Positions 1-9,504 of a stretch of 49,012 nucleotides of DNA are shown piece by piece. Source of the DNA: Hungatella sp. GTDB lineage: Bacteria; Bacillota; Clostridia; Lachnospirales; Lachnospiraceae. The stretch spans positions 1 to 49,012 of the forward strand of contig JAAWHU010000016.1 in assembly GCA_022796015.1 (NCBI GenBank), read 5' to 3'. The notes below the pieces were generated by a model, which was given only the letters and a program-made list of their open reading frames with translations, searched no databases and was not told the DNA's origin. Position 1 is the stretch's first letter. Each line of letters begins with the position of its first letter. A program made the translations under genes and the position numbers.

Positions 1-59
1 GGGTGGAAGCTTCGCCGGCCTGACGGTAGCGTAGATAATCCCAAAAGTTTCTTTTTCAT
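1..59 (-). CDS. 5' end of an unidentified gene, cut by window edge
   Basis: Only about 19 codons are present, beginning MKKKLLGLSTLPSG. The start at 59 is chosen because AGGAGG lies 8 bases upstream; an ATG at 64 runs straight into TGA. The N-terminus is basic then hydrophobic, but it turns polar too early for a clear signal peptide. Its promoter and leader are a near copy of those of the LplA-like gene at 230-1978, so it probably belongs to the same sugar-uptake regulon (a permease, binding protein or enzyme). The identity cannot be decided from this stub. Confidence 0.45.
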   Translation of the reverse strand, partial: MKKKLLGLSTLPSGRRSFH

Positions 60-118
60 ACCATGATCCTCCTTCTTTTTGTATAAATTCACCATAACTT
101 CCCGCAAGATAAATTTCA

Positions 119-147
119 AGTATCAAAAAAGAGACAGTGATTATCAA
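119..147 (-). promoter_or_regulatory. Promoter of the truncated left-edge gene
   Basis: On the minus strand TTGATA (142-147) and GATACT (119-124) are 17 bp apart. The same boxes with the same spacing occur upstream of the LplA-like gene at 2054-2082. The surrounding 90 bp (81-170 against 2016-2105) align without gaps at about 69 of 90 positions. Confidence 0.6.
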
Positions 148-229
148 TTTGTGAACCGATACTATTGTGCTTAATATACAAAAGAATTCTTTATTTTAGA
201 GGATGGATTTATGTATATTTTAAACAGGG

Positions 230-1978
230 CTAACGGGCCAGGTAGCGTTCCAGGGCCGCCTGCTTTAAGGCGATGCAGTCTTCAATACCCATACTGCGCA
301 GAGTATCCCGGTAGGAATCATAGTCGTCAAGAGACATCTGCCCCATAATGAATTTCACATTGCATTCCTGGACATAGGTCTCAATATCCGTGTATTTGGA
401 AGCATACTCGTTGCCCTCGTCTGTGGTCAGGGTCAGTCTTCCCGGGAGGAAATTAGTAGGCTTATACTGGCTCCAGATCTTGTAGGATTCCTGTTTGTTG
501 GCGTCAGCCTGCTCAACCTGTGCAGCTTCCACAAATACGGGAGGAGTCTTAACCCAGTATTTTGCAAGGACAGTAGCAGAGGAGAGACCGTTGGGGTTCT
601 TGAAGCGGAAGTCGTAGTTGCCGATACGATGGCCATCTTCTGCCTTATACCATACAGTACCCTCCTGCTCCTCCAGGCCATAGTTGGCATTGAGAAACAC
701 ATCTTCTGCGAAAAGGCCATCAACCCACCGGATTGCCTCTTCGATATGAGGACTGTCGGCATTTATGTTGGCGCAGTAGCCGTGCATATGGTCGCTTCCG
801 TTGTAATAATACCGGTATGCCGGGTCGGGGCTGTCAGCGCTTAATTTGGGCTGAGGAGCAGCGATCAGGTAATAATCGGGATTGGTGGCGCCCCGGGTAA
901 TATAGGTGTCGGACATACGGGTAGCCCAGTCAACCAAAGCGCCGATCTTGTCATTGAGCATCATGTCCTTGTCAGAGGAGATACCGGTACTGGAGCGGGT
1001 GGCAAAGTCTTTGTCCAGGAGTCCTTCTTCCCACCACTTGTGCATCATTTCCAGATAGTCTTTGTACTGATCGTCAAGGGGGCCGTACTGAACTACGCCA
1101 TCTCTCTGATAGAAATAGGGAGCCGTATCAAAACCGGCTATGAATTCGCCGTTGTCAATGCCGTACTTTGAGGTATAGAAAGGCGCCTCAATGCCAAGTT
1201 CGTCCTTAAACGCTCTCAGCACGGTCTCCCACTCGTCATAGGTGGTGGGAACCTCCATGCCTACCTTGTCCAGGAAGTCCTTGCGGATGGCAAGTCCCTG
1301 CTCGGCCATAGTGTCTTCATATATTGTGTCCCAAATACCCCAGATACCGTACATTTTGCCTGTGTCCGTGAAGGCGGCGCGTCCGAAATCCTCATGGTTG
1401 GTAAGCCAGCTTACATAATTGGGAGCCAGATCCAGGTGTTCGGCCATATTGACAAAGTAGCCGTCCTCGATGGCAGCGTCCTCGCCGCCTCGGTATGTAT
1501 ACTTGGAGGGGCAGCTGTAGACAATATCCGGAATATCTCCTGATGCGAACAAAAGATTGAAATTATCTTTCTCTGTACCTGTGGCAGGAAGAACAAAGTC
1601 AATATGAATGTTGGTTTTCTCCTCATACCACTGCCAGAACTCACTGTCATTGTAATCAGCCAGTTCGCCTAAGGAGCTGGCCAGAGGATACCACATGGTC
1701 AGCGTAATCTTTTCCTCTGATATCGGAAATGTCTGCTGGTTCACCTCTCCATCCACCACATCGGATTTGGGAAGGCTGGCATAACCTGTGACGCTGCCTT
1801 CAGCCGGAGCCGAATCCGCATTCCCGGAAGCCGGAGCCTGGCTCCCGTCGGCTGCCTTGGACTCAGATGCCGAGGTGCCGGTGGGACCGGGGGTGTCAGT
1901 GTTGCCGGAACTGCAGGCCGTTAATTGCGCCGCTGCCATTGATGCGGTGAGTACTGCTGCTAAAATTCTTTTCTTCAT
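230..1978 (-). CDS. LplA-like extracellular sugar-binding lipoprotein
   Basis: Solute-binding lipoprotein of an ABC sugar importer (582 aa). It has a signal peptide with lipobox LTAC (Cys22), then a Ser/Gly/Pro/Ala-rich linker to about residue 65. The rest is a family 1-type binding domain, with typical stretches such as ITLTMWYPLA, FASGDIPDIVY and a YDEWETVL segment. Size and layout match LplA/YtcQ-like proteins that deliver oligosaccharides to LplB/LplC permeases. AAGGAGG lies 6 bases before the ATG. The gene has its own promoter and is separated from the GH4 gene by a terminator. The neighbouring LplD-like enzyme suggests a galacturonide or pectin fragment as ligand; that is inference. The permeases are not in the window. 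Confidence 0.85.
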   Translation of the reverse strand: MKKRILAAVLTASMAAAQLTACSSGNTDTPGPTGTSASESKAADGSQAPASGNADSAPAEGSVTGYASLPKSDVVDGEVNQQTFPISEEKITLTMWYPLASSLGELADYNDSEFWQWYEEKTNIHIDFVLPATGTEKDNFNLLFASGDIPDIVYSCPSKYTYRGGEDAAIEDGYFVNMAEHLDLAPNYVSWLTNHEDFGRAAFTDTGKMYGIWGIWDTIYEDTMAEQGLAIRKDFLDKVGMEVPTTYDEWETVLRAFKDELGIEAPFYTSKYGIDNGEFIAGFDTAPYFYQRDGVVQYGPLDDQYKDYLEMMHKWWEEGLLDKDFATRSSTGISSDKDMMLNDKIGALVDWATRMSDTYITRGATNPDYYLIAAPQPKLSADSPDPAYRYYYNGSDHMHGYCANINADSPHIEEAIRWVDGLFAEDVFLNANYGLEEQEGTVWYKAEDGHRIGNYDFRFKNPNGLSSATVLAKYWVKTPPVFVEAAQVEQADANKQESYKIWSQYKPTNFLPGRLTLTTDEGNEYASKYTDIETYVQECNVKFIMGQMSLDDYDSYRDTLRSMGIEDCIALKQAALERYLAR

Positions 1979-2053
1979 GTTGTCCTCCTTTTTTGATGCT
2001 TATGTCACTTGTTTTGTGTAAATCCACCATAACTTGACCTGTAAAATTTTTCA

Positions 2054-2082
2054 AGTATCAATAAAGAAACAGGAATTATCAA
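2054..2082 (-). promoter_or_regulatory. Promoter of the LplA-like gene
   Basis: TTGATA (2077-2082), 17-bp spacer, GATACT (2054-2059) on the minus strand. Conserved flanking blocks shared with the left-edge promoter are GCACAATA upstream and AAGTTATGGTG in the leader. The shared blocks are candidates for a common regulator site and a leader element. Confidence 0.6.
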
Positions 2083-2149
2083 TTTATGAACTGGCAATAT
2101 TGTGCTAATTGTATAAATAAACATGGAATTTTAAGGACTGTTTTCATGA

Positions 2150-2193
2150 AAAACATAAAAAAGCAGAAGCAAAGGCCAAGGCCTTGCTTCTGC
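2150..2193 (-). terminator. Intrinsic terminator after the GH4 gene
   Basis: On the minus strand GCAGAAGCAAGGCC pairs with its complement across a short loop (one bulged base), and TTTTTTATG follows. It lies 33 bp past the GH4 stop and separates that transcript from the LplA-like gene. Confidence 0.85.
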
Positions 2194-2225
2194 ATAGGAA
2201 TACCCCACGTCAAGAGGTGTAAAAT

Positions 2226-3629
2226 TCAGCGCCACTCTTTGGGAAGGTAAGGCAGGGTGTTGGTTATCATGTCATCCGCCAGCTGACGGATATCGCTGTC
2301 CTTTGCCCGTCCTTCTACTAAAGGATCATGGCTGAATGCTTCATAGATCAGGCTGCGGTCAAAGGTTAAGGCGGCCTTCAGGACTCTCTCATGATTATCC
2401 GTATGGGGAGTCATAAGGGAGAGGACTTTTTCAGGAAGAGCGCCGGCAGCCACAGGCTTAATGGAGTCACGGCCAAAGACAGCATTGGTCTCAACTACGG
2501 CGGCGGCAGGAAGATTGGGAATCTGGAGGGAAGTATTGGGGATATTTACATTGCTGACGATCCGTCCAAGGCCGCAGAGGGCTTTCATGAGAAGGATTCC
2601 TTCCTCTCCCGTAGGCGCCAGCTTGATCTCCTCTTCCTGCTTTGCCAGGCGTTCACTGCGGGCCAGGCGGCGCTTTAGATCCTCTTTTCTCCATGCCACT
2701 GTGGTAAGGCCGAATTTCCAGCTCTTCACGGTGTCAGGATCACTCAGATATTCACGGCCCGGCATGAACTCTGCCAGATGACGGTCCCCGGCGGCGGCTA
2801 TAAGGCCGAACCGGTTGAATAAGTCGAATTTTACCCGGTGAGCGCAGTTGAAGGTGCTGTTCATCCAGTTGCGGTCCGGATCATGGTAGCCATCTTCAAA
2901 GTGTTCTTCAATGAATTTGCGGTATACCGGAAACAGATCAATGCCTTTGTAGGAAGCCTGGTCAAACCAGGTAAAATGATTGATTCCCAGCACATTGACT
3001 TCAATGTCCCGGCGATGGAGCTGCTCCAGACCAAAGGTCTGTTCACAGATGCCCTTTAATACTTTCTGGGTTCCGAAGACCTCATGGCAGCAGCCAAAAG
3101 CCTTAATCTGGGGAAAGACATGATAAAGAGTCTTAACGCACAAGGTCATAGGGTTGGTGTAGTTGATGACCCAGGCATGAGGGCAGAAGTTTTTGATGGC
3201 TTCGGCAATCTCCACAAACATAGGGATGGTTCTTAAGGCCCGGATGATGCCTCCCGGCCCGGCTGTGTCTCCCACAGACTGGTAGATGCCCAGGCGTTCC
3301 GGCACATGGACGTCGGATTCCATCTCGTCAAAGGTACCGGGCAGAATGGAGATAACTACAAAATCAGCGCCGGTGAGGGCATCCTCAAGGGAGGAACAGG
3401 TGGTGTAGTTCCAATCTCCGAGAGTGTCAGGCCGGGCTGTCAAGTGATTGCCGATGATCTCGTTGCGCCTGGCGGCATCTTCATTAATGTCATAAAGGCG
3501 GATGGTACCTCCTAAAGAAGCTTCCATTGACAGATCTGTCATGAAGGTCCATGCCCAGCCTCTGGAGCCTCCTCCGATGTAGGCGATGGTTAAGTCAGTG
3601 ACCTTGTCGGCAGTTGGATGATAAATCAT
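2226..3629 (-). CDS. GH4 glycosidase, probable alpha-galacturonidase (LplD-like)
   Basis: NAD- and metal-dependent glycoside hydrolase of family 4 (467 aa, usual length). The N-terminal nucleotide-binding fold begins IAYIGGGSRGW, the substrate loop holds INYTNPM (residues 155-161), and the metal-binding Cys-His is in CHEV at 181-184. CHEV is the motif described for LplD-type alpha-galacturonidases. Alpha-galactosidases normally have CHSV and phospho-glycosidases other motifs, so galacturonidase is preferred over MelA. The adjacent LplA-like binding protein fits the B. subtilis lplABCD arrangement. AGGAGG lies 7 bases before the ATG. Substrate assignment rests on the motif and the context. Confidence 0.82.
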   Translation of the reverse strand: MIYHPTADKVTDLTIAYIGGGSRGWAWTFMTDLSMEASLGGTIRLYDINEDAARRNEIIGNHLTARPDTLGDWNYTTCSSLEDALTGADFVVISILPGTFDEMESDVHVPERLGIYQSVGDTAGPGGIIRALRTIPMFVEIAEAIKNFCPHAWVINYTNPMTLCVKTLYHVFPQIKAFGCCHEVFGTQKVLKGICEQTFGLEQLHRRDIEVNVLGINHFTWFDQASYKGIDLFPVYRKFIEEHFEDGYHDPDRNWMNSTFNCAHRVKFDLFNRFGLIAAAGDRHLAEFMPGREYLSDPDTVKSWKFGLTTVAWRKEDLKRRLARSERLAKQEEEIKLAPTGEEGILLMKALCGLGRIVSNVNIPNTSLQIPNLPAAAVVETNAVFGRDSIKPVAAGALPEKVLSLMTPHTDNHERVLKAALTFDRSLIYEAFSHDPLVEGRAKDSDIRQLADDMITNTLPYLPKEWR

Positions 3630-3689
3630 AATGATACCTCCTGATAAAGGGTGGATTTTGTGAAAAGGACTTTCCTTCTATTACATATC

Positions 3690-3706
3690 ATACTATAATA
3701 TAGTAT
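3690..3706. promoter_or_regulatory. Palindromic operator candidate between GH4 and araC-type genes
   Basis: A perfect palindrome, ATACTATA-A-TATAGTAT, sits in the 182-bp divergent intergenic region. A related half (TCATACTATTGG) recurs at about 3742-3753. The -35 regions available to the GH4 gene are poor, which would suit activation by the divergent AraC protein; this is inference. Confidence 0.45.
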
Positions 3707-3811
3707 AAGAATCTTATAAAATCGTAGCTAATATAGAATAAATCATACTATTGGCTACACTTTGGCGGCCATGGTGCAGCATCCGGCCCCAATTAATCAG
3801 GGAGGAAGAAT

Positions 3812-4735
3812 ATGGAGCAGATCAGATTCCGGGGAGCGGCAGAGGGAATCGAGATGGACAGAGTTATGCGGGACCGGGAATATTCCATGGCAGCCCGGCA
3901 TTTTCACAATACCTATGAACTTTATTACCTCCTGGAAGGGGAGAGATATTACTTTATCGACCAGGAGACCTACCTGGTGAAGGAAGGGGATGCGGTGTTC
4001 ATTCGGCCGGAACAGATTCATAAGACCAGCGATACAGGAAAGGGACGCCATGAGCGCATTCTGTTACAGATTCAGGAGGAGCCCCTGAGGCCCTTTCTTA
4101 AGGTGTGCAGGACAGGAGGTCTGGAAGAGCTTTTTGAGCCGGGAGCGGCGGTCATCGGGATACCGGAAGACAAGAAGGATGAGGTGAAAGGCCTGTTTTT
4201 CAGCCTTGAGAGAGAATTGGGAAGCCGGCAGGAACATGGTATGGTCATGGCAAGGCTTCTGCTTTTGCAGATTCTTCTGACACTTTCCAGATGCCGGCAG
4301 AAGAAGACATGGTATCAGGAGCCTCCCATCGCCCAGACATGGAAACATCAGAAGGTCCGCGAGGTGGCCCGGTATCTGACCAGACACCCGGAGACCCCGG
4401 AGAGCCTTGGGGAGTTGGCCGCCCGGTTCTATGTGAGCCGGTCATATCTAAGCCGGATCTTTAAAGAGGTTACAAGCTTTACGGTCAATGAATATAAAAA
4501 TATCAGCCGGATTAAAAAATCCCAGAATCTGCTGGCTCACAGCGCCTGCTCCATCACGGAGATTGCAGAGATTCTGGGATATGAGACTGTTACCTACTAT
4601 GAAAGGGTGTTTAAAAAATATACGGCTACCACACCCTTAAAATACCGAAATAAGGCAAAAACGGAGCTTGGAACCGGAAGCCGGGTCAGTGCCGGACCTA
4701 TTTCAGAGCCTCTTCATCGGCCTTTTCCACTTTAA
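3812..4735 (+). CDS. AraC-family regulator with N-terminal cupin domain
   Basis: Transcription factor of 307 aa. Residues about 25-100 form a cupin-type sensing domain (HFHNTYELYYLLEG, GDAVFIRPEQIHKT). Residues about 180-280 hold two helix-turn-helix units, with SLGELAARFYVSRSYLSRIFK and then ITEIAEILGYETVTYYERVFKK. GGGAGG lies 7 bases before the ATG. It is divergent from the GH4 gene, so it most likely controls the adjacent galacturonide locus, sensing a sugar through the cupin domain. The 3' end overlaps the convergent DUF1622 gene by 38 bp, and the tail after about residue 285 is low in family conservation. Confidence 0.85.
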   Translation: MEQIRFRGAAEGIEMDRVMRDREYSMAARHFHNTYELYYLLEGERYYFIDQETYLVKEGDAVFIRPEQIHKTSDTGKGRHERILLQIQEEPLRPFLKVCRTGGLEELFEPGAAVIGIPEDKKDEVKGLFFSLERELGSRQEHGMVMARLLLLQILLTLSRCRQKKTWYQEPPIAQTWKHQKVREVARYLTRHPETPESLGELAARFYVSRSYLSRIFKEVTSFTVNEYKNISRIKKSQNLLAHSACSITEIAEILGYETVTYYERVFKKYTATTPLKYRNKAKTELGTGSRVSAGPISEPLHRPFPL

Positions 4736-5027
4736 TCTCCCAGTGGATCAGGAAAGTAAGGGCGGCTCGAAGGACAATAATGGCAGCTACCGTGGCGATC
4801 TCGGAAAGCTCCCGGACAATAACGGTACGCAGAATCTCGCTGCCCAGCTTGAACTCCAGCCCTAAAGCCATGCCTGTAGCCAGGTTCAGGCGGATCTGAG
4901 GATTCTTTTTTATGTAGTCCCGAATTCCCTTAAGACCTGCCAGAATAATGACAAATACGCCTACAAACTCAAAGCAGACGATGGCCATGTCCACAACATG
5001 GCGCAGTAATAATTCTAAAGCTTCCAT
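4698..5027 (-). CDS. DUF1622 family membrane protein
   Basis: Small integral membrane protein (109 aa) with three hydrophobic segments (about residues 13-32, 48-60 and 75-95) and a charged C-terminal tail. The patterns FEFVGVFVIILAGLKGI and LNLATGMALGLEFKLGSEILRTVI are typical of DUF1622. The function is unknown. A GGGAG ribosome site lies 8 bases before the ATG. It follows the polyamine transporter genes on the same strand with a 43-bp gap, so it may be the last gene of that transcript. Confidence 0.8.
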   Translation of the reverse strand: MEALELLLRHVVDMAIVCFEFVGVFVIILAGLKGIRDYIKKNPQIRLNLATGMALGLEFKLGSEILRTVIVRELSEIATVAAIIVLRAALTFLIHWEIKVEKADEEALK

Positions 5028-5070
5028 AATAAAGCTCCCTTCCGGCGGCCTGCCGCCTTCCTATGGGGGG

Positions 5071-6168
5071 TCAGTTTGATTTTACTTCCTTCCACAGGTC
5101 ATTGTAGATGGTATCCACCTCATCTCCAAGATACTGGAATACTTCGCAGTTGTCAAGAGAATCTATATCCGGGAATACGGCCTTATTGTTCTTTAGGTCT
5201 TCATCCAGAAGATCGAATGCGCCTTTGTTGGGAGTGGCATAGGTGATATATTCAAAATTCATCTTTGCAATATCGGGGCGGCAGAGGAAATTGATCCATG
5301 CCTCTGCATTTTCTTTGTTCTTGGCATTAGACGGAATCACCCAGGAGTCCAGCCATACATTAGTTCCTTCCTCGGGGATTACATATTCCAAACTGTATTC
5401 CAGACCCTGATTTGCTACTTCTTCCTGGATATAAAGCATTTCCCCGGAGTAGATAACCCCCAGGGCAGCCTCGCCGCCGATCATCTTATCCCTTACCTGA
5501 TCGATGACATAAGCCTGAACAAGAGGTTTCTGCTTAACCAGCAGATCTCTGGCCTGCTCCAGTTCCCCGGGATCAGAAGTATTCATAGAATATCCAAGAG
5601 ACTTTAAGGCCACCATAAAAGCGTCCCGCACGCTGTCCTGCATCAGGATTTCGCCGCTGAATGTTTCATCCCAAAGGTCAGACCACTTTGTAGGCACATC
5701 CTCCGGGGCCACCATGGAGGTGTTGTAAAGAATCCCTACAGTCCCCCAGCAGTAAGGCACGGAATACTTGTTTTCCGGATCAAAACTTTTAGATCTTTCC
5801 AGATACTCCGGGTCGATGTGTTCCAGATTAGGAATATTGTCAAAATTAAGTTCTGCCAGCATATGGTTCTCGATCATCTTCTGAATCATGTAATCCGAAG
5901 GGCACACCACATCATAAGTCCGGCCCCCTGCCTCAATAACCGGGTACATCTCCTCGTTGGTCTCAAACATATCATACACCACCTTGATGCCGGTTTCCTC
6001 CTCAAACATGGAGACTACCTCTTCATCAATATACTCCCCCCAGTTATATACATACACCTCTCCGGCGCCTTGACTTCCTTCACTCCCGGAAGGGCCTTTG
6101 CACCCCCCAAGAACTAACCCAATTCCCATGATACCCCCTAAAACCAGGGCAAAGCTTTTTCTTCTCAT
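5071..6168 (-). CDS. potD: Spermidine/putrescine-binding lipoprotein PotD
   Basis: Extracellular polyamine-binding protein of the Pot ABC importer (365 aa). It has a signal peptide with lipobox LGGC (Cys23), then the PotD/PotF start VYVYNWGEYIDEEV and the motifs YDVVCPSDYMI and PYCWGTVGILYN. It is the last gene of a potA-B-C-D series, 70 bp after potC. Length and motifs are standard. PotD (spermidine-preferring) and PotF (putrescine) cannot be separated reliably by eye. Confidence 0.93.
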   Translation of the reverse strand: MRRKSFALVLGGIMGIGLVLGGCKGPSGSEGSQGAGEVYVYNWGEYIDEEVVSMFEEETGIKVVYDMFETNEEMYPVIEAGGRTYDVVCPSDYMIQKMIENHMLAELNFDNIPNLEHIDPEYLERSKSFDPENKYSVPYCWGTVGILYNTSMVAPEDVPTKWSDLWDETFSGEILMQDSVRDAFMVALKSLGYSMNTSDPGELEQARDLLVKQKPLVQAYVIDQVRDKMIGGEAALGVIYSGEMLYIQEEVANQGLEYSLEYVIPEEGTNVWLDSWVIPSNAKNKENAEAWINFLCRPDIAKMNFEYITYATPNKGAFDLLDEDLKNNKAVFPDIDSLDNCEVFQYLGDEVDTIYNDLWKEVKSN

Positions 6169-6238
6169 AAGTTTTCCTCCTTAATTAAGTCATATCATTA
6201 TTCATGTTCCAACAGATGATACTGAAAGAAAATCCCCC

Positions 6239-7039
6239 TTACCTGCTCTCCCTCTTCCTTCCCGGCGCAAAGTTGGTCACAATCAAAAGCCCCAGAACCG
6301 TCACAAAGATCACCGTAGACAGGGCATACATGGAAGGCTTAATCCCTCTGCGCACCTCACTGTAGATCAACGTGGACAAGGTATTGATACCTGCACCCTT
6401 GGTGAAATGGGTGATAATAAAGTCGTCAAGGGACATGGTGAATGCCAGGAGAAATCCTGACAGGACACCCGGGAGAATGTCAGGAAACACCACCTTGAAA
6501 AATGCAAAGATGGGAGATGCCCCCAGATCCATAGCCGCCTCATAGACACTTTTGTTGGTCTGCTTCAGCTTCGGCATAACGCTCAATATCACATAGGGGA
6601 TATTAAAAGTAATGTGTGCAATTAAAATCGTCTTAAACCCCAGAGAGATGCCGAAGGCGATAAATCCAAGCATCAGGGAGATGCCGGTGACAATATCCGC
6701 ATTGAGCATGGGAATATTGGTAATTCCCATAATCACGGTTCTGGGAAAGGGTTTCATGCTGCTTATGGCAATGGCCGCCGCCGTGCCGATGATGGTGGCA
6801 ATGAGGGCGGAGGCAAAGGCAATCACCAGAGTATTCTGCAGAGCGTTCATGATGGTGGCGCTTTTGAACATCTCTATATACCAGCGCAGGGTAAATCCGC
6901 CCCACTGGGTGCGGGACTTGGAGTTGCTGAAGGAAAGCACGATCAGAGTGGCGATGGGCGCGTAGAGAAACACCATAATAAACACCAGATAAAAATTTTC
7001 CACAATCTGCTTGAAACGGTCTTTTGTCTTTTTCATCAA
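6239..7039 (-). CDS. potC: Polyamine ABC permease PotC
   Basis: Inner-membrane permease (266 aa) with six predicted membrane segments. The cytoplasmic coupling motif is YEAAMDLGASPIFAFFKVVFPDILPG (EAA loop, about residues 165-190). LDDFIITHFTKG near the C-terminus is typical of PotC. It overlaps potB by 4 bp (ATGA), so the two are translationally coupled. It pairs with PotB to form the membrane channel. Confidence 0.93.
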   Translation of the reverse strand: MMKKTKDRFKQIVENFYLVFIMVFLYAPIATLIVLSFSNSKSRTQWGGFTLRWYIEMFKSATIMNALQNTLVIAFASALIATIIGTAAAIAISSMKPFPRTVIMGITNIPMLNADIVTGISLMLGFIAFGISLGFKTILIAHITFNIPYVILSVMPKLKQTNKSVYEAAMDLGASPIFAFFKVVFPDILPGVLSGFLLAFTMSLDDFIITHFTKGAGINTLSTLIYSEVRRGIKPSMYALSTVIFVTVLGLLIVTNFAPGRKRESR

Positions 7040-7848
7040 AATGCGGTACCCTCCCCCTCTTTATCGTATTTGGCAATGAGAGCCATGCTGGCAAGAATGA
7101 ATATCATAAGCACCAGGGACAGGCCGGAGCCCAGATGCCAGTTGCTTCCTCTGGTAAACTCCTGCTCGATCACATTGCCGATGAGAAGAATCTTGCTGCC
7201 TCCTAACAGGTTGGATATTACGAATGTGGTGAGAGCCGGCACAAATACCATGGTGATTCCGCTGATAATGCCGGGAATACTTAGAGGCATCCAGATGCGC
7301 ACCAGGGTCTGATAAAAGTCGGCTCCCAGGTCATGGGCAGCGTTGATGGTGTTGTCGTCTATTTTGCACAGCACATTATAAATAGGAAGAACCATAAAAG
7401 GCAGGAAGTTGTACACCATACCAAGGATAATGGCCCCCGGAGTGTTGATGAGAGACTGGCCGGGGAGATGAAGGGCCTTTAAGATGCCGTTGATCACGCC
7501 GTTTCTCTCAAGTAAGGTCTGCCAGGCCAGGGTGCGCAGCAGGAAATTCATCCACATGGGCAGAATGAAAATAAATACCACAAAGCTGCCTCTGCCCACG
7601 CCCCGCTTCCGAAGGATCATGGCAAGAGGGTAGGCAAGAACCAGGCAGATCATGGTGCTGATAAAGGAAAGCCCTAAGGAGAGCCACAGGGCCTTGGCGT
7701 GCTCCGCCGTAGTTATGGAGACAATGTTGGCCAGAGTGAAGGCGCCGCTTTTGTCCGTGAGGCCATAGTATACGATCAAAAGCAGGGGAATCACCGTAAA
7801 TCCAACCATCCACACCAGATAAGGGCCGGATAATAATTTTTTATTCAT
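7036..7848 (-). CDS. potB: Polyamine ABC permease PotB
   Basis: Inner-membrane permease (270 aa). It starts with the usual PotB signature of a short cytoplasmic end and a first membrane helix ([20 protein letters not shown]). It carries an EAA-type loop ([24 protein letters not shown]) and FVISNLLGG. The start overlaps potA by 8 bp and the end overlaps potC by 4 bp, showing one polycistronic unit. Confidence 0.93.
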   Translation of the reverse strand: MNKKLLSGPYLVWMVGFTVIPLLLIVYYGLTDKSGAFTLANIVSITTAEHAKALWLSLGLSFISTMICLVLAYPLAMILRKRGVGRGSFVVFIFILPMWMNFLLRTLAWQTLLERNGVINGILKALHLPGQSLINTPGAIILGMVYNFLPFMVLPIYNVLCKIDDNTINAAHDLGADFYQTLVRIWMPLSIPGIISGITMVFVPALTTFVISNLLGGSKILLIGNVIEQEFTRGSNWHLGSGLSLVLMIFILASMALIAKYDKEGEGTAF

Positions 7849-8914
7849 TGACTCCCACGGCCTCCTCGTCCTCTGAAGCAGGTTTGTTCATAATCTGAAT
7901 GTCGAAAGGATCCACATGGATGCCCACTTCTTTGCCTACGGGGCACAGATCCGTGCTGTGTACCAGCCACTCGAAGCCGTCCGGGGTGGTAACCTCCATC
8001 TCGTAGTGAACTCCTTTAAAGATCAGATGGGTGCATACTCCCGTGAGGGTTCCCTCCTCAGGACTTACCAGGTCGATATCCTCCGGGCGGATCACCACGT
8101 CCACAGGAGCATTGGTGCCGAAACCCTTGTCCACACAGGCGAACCTGGCCCCGAAGATCTCCACAAGCTCATCTCGTATCATGGTGCCGTGGACAATGTT
8201 GCTCTCGCCGATAAAGTCGGCTACAAAGGCATTTTCCGGTTCGTTGTAGATCTGTTCCGGGGTGCCCATCTGCTGGATGTAGCCCTGGTTCATGACCACG
8301 ATGGTATCGGACATAGTGAGGGCTTCCTCCTGGTCATGGGTCACGTAAATAAAGGTAATCCCCAGTTCGTTTTTCAGACGGATCAGTTCGTACTGCATAT
8401 CCTGCCTCAGCTTTAAATCCAGGGCCCCTAAGGGTTCGTCCAGCAAAAGGACCCGGGGTTCATTGACGATGGCACGGGCGATGGCGATACGCTGCTGCTG
8501 GCCTCCGCTTAAGGAATCCACACTGCGGTTTTCATAACCGTCGAGATTCACAAGCTTCAGCGCATACTTGATCTTATCCTGTATATAGGCTTTAGGCTTG
8601 TTCTTTATCTTAAGGCCGAATGCAATATTTTCCGCAATATTCATATGGGTAAACAGGGCGTATTTTTGAAATACAGTGTTTAGCTGGCGCTTGTTGGGAG
8701 GCAGGCTTGAGATATCCTGCCCGTCAAATATAACCTTGCCCTTGTCGGCATGTTCAAAGCCTCCGATGATGCGCAGAGTAGTAGTCTTGCCGCAGCCGCT
8801 TGGGCCGAGAAGAGTGACAAAGGCATTCTCCTTTACAGACAAATTCAAATCGTCCAATACCAGAGTCCCGTCAAAACCTTTTGAAATGCCTACTAAATCA
8901 ATGAGACTTCCCAT
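7841..8914 (-). CDS. potA: Polyamine ABC transporter ATPase PotA
   Basis: Cytoplasmic ATPase driving polyamine uptake (357 aa). Walker A is GPSGCGKT (residues 37-44), the Q-loop sequence is VFQKYALF, the signature is LSGGQQQR, Walker B is [12 protein letters not shown], and the H-loop is [12 protein letters not shown]-terminal TOBE-type domain (from about 240) matches PotA. Only about 20 bp separate it from the XRE-cupin regulator gene upstream, so regulator and transporter are probably one transcript. Confidence 0.94.
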   Translation of the reverse strand: MGSLIDLVGISKGFDGTLVLDDLNLSVKENAFVTLLGPSGCGKTTTLRIIGGFEHADKGKVIFDGQDISSLPPNKRQLNTVFQKYALFTHMNIAENIAFGLKIKNKPKAYIQDKIKYALKLVNLDGYENRSVDSLSGGQQQRIAIARAIVNEPRVLLLDEPLGALDLKLRQDMQYELIRLKNELGITFIYVTHDQEEALTMSDTIVVMNQGYIQQMGTPEQIYNEPENAFVADFIGESNIVHGTMIRDELVEIFGARFACVDKGFGTNAPVDVVIRPEDIDLVSPEEGTLTGVCTHLIFKGVHYEMEVTTPDGFEWLVHSTDLCPVGKEVGIHVDPFDIQIMNKPASEDEEAVGVNE

Positions 8915-8933
8915 ATTTTGTCCTCCTCTTATG

Positions 8934-9467
8934 TTAAAAGCTGGGCGGGGAGCTGACCCAAAGAATCACCGCCCCGGCTTTGCTGGTTAAATAATGCTTT
9001 TTATCGGAAACAAAGTAGAAGGATTCCCCCTTTTTTGCCCGGTAGAGTTTGTTCCCTATATGGATAGACACATTGCCCTGAAGGACATAGCCGAATTCTT
9101 CCCCCTCATGGGGATTGTCAGGGTAGGTCTCCCCGCCGGCTTCCAGAGTCAGAAGGATGGGCTCCATCATGTTCTTCTGGGCGTTGGGAATAATCCACTT
9201 AATTTCATTTTTTAATTCAGAATCCTTTTTTTCAAAATAATCTGCCTTGCCGAATACGATCTGTTCTTCCGGCGACTCGTTGAAAAATTCACCGATGGAG
9301 GTTCCCAGGCACTGGAGAATATCCATAAGAGTGGCGATGGAGGGGGAGGTTAAATTCCGTTCCAGCTGGGAGATAAATCCCTTGGACAGCTCCGACCGGT
9401 CCGCCAGTTCTTCCTGGGTGAGTCCTTTTAAGATCCGCAGTTCTTTCAGCTTTAAACCGATATCCAT
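8934..9467 (-). CDS. XRE-cupin regulator of the polyamine operon (PuuR-like)
   Basis: DNA-binding regulator of 177 aa. Residues 5-60 form a Cro/C1-type helix-turn-helix ([22 protein letters not shown]) and residues about 105-175 a cupin domain ([27 protein letters not shown]). This architecture is that of PuuR-type polyamine regulators. It is the first gene of the pot operon, and AAGGAG precedes the ATG by 8 bases. Two copies of a 19-bp repeat lie just upstream and are the likely operator, so autoregulation of the whole operon by polyamine level is inferred. Confidence 0.88.
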   Translation of the reverse strand: MDIGLKLKELRILKGLTQEELADRSELSKGFISQLERNLTSPSIATLMDILQCLGTSIGEFFNESPEEQIVFGKADYFEKKDSELKNEIKWIIPNAQKNMMEPILLTLEAGGETYPDNPHEGEEFGYVLQGNVSIHIGNKLYRAKKGESFYFVSDKKHYLTSKAGAVILWVSSPPSF

Positions 9468-9504
9468 GATGGCGCTCCTTCCCTTTTTACCATGGTATCA
9501 AACT

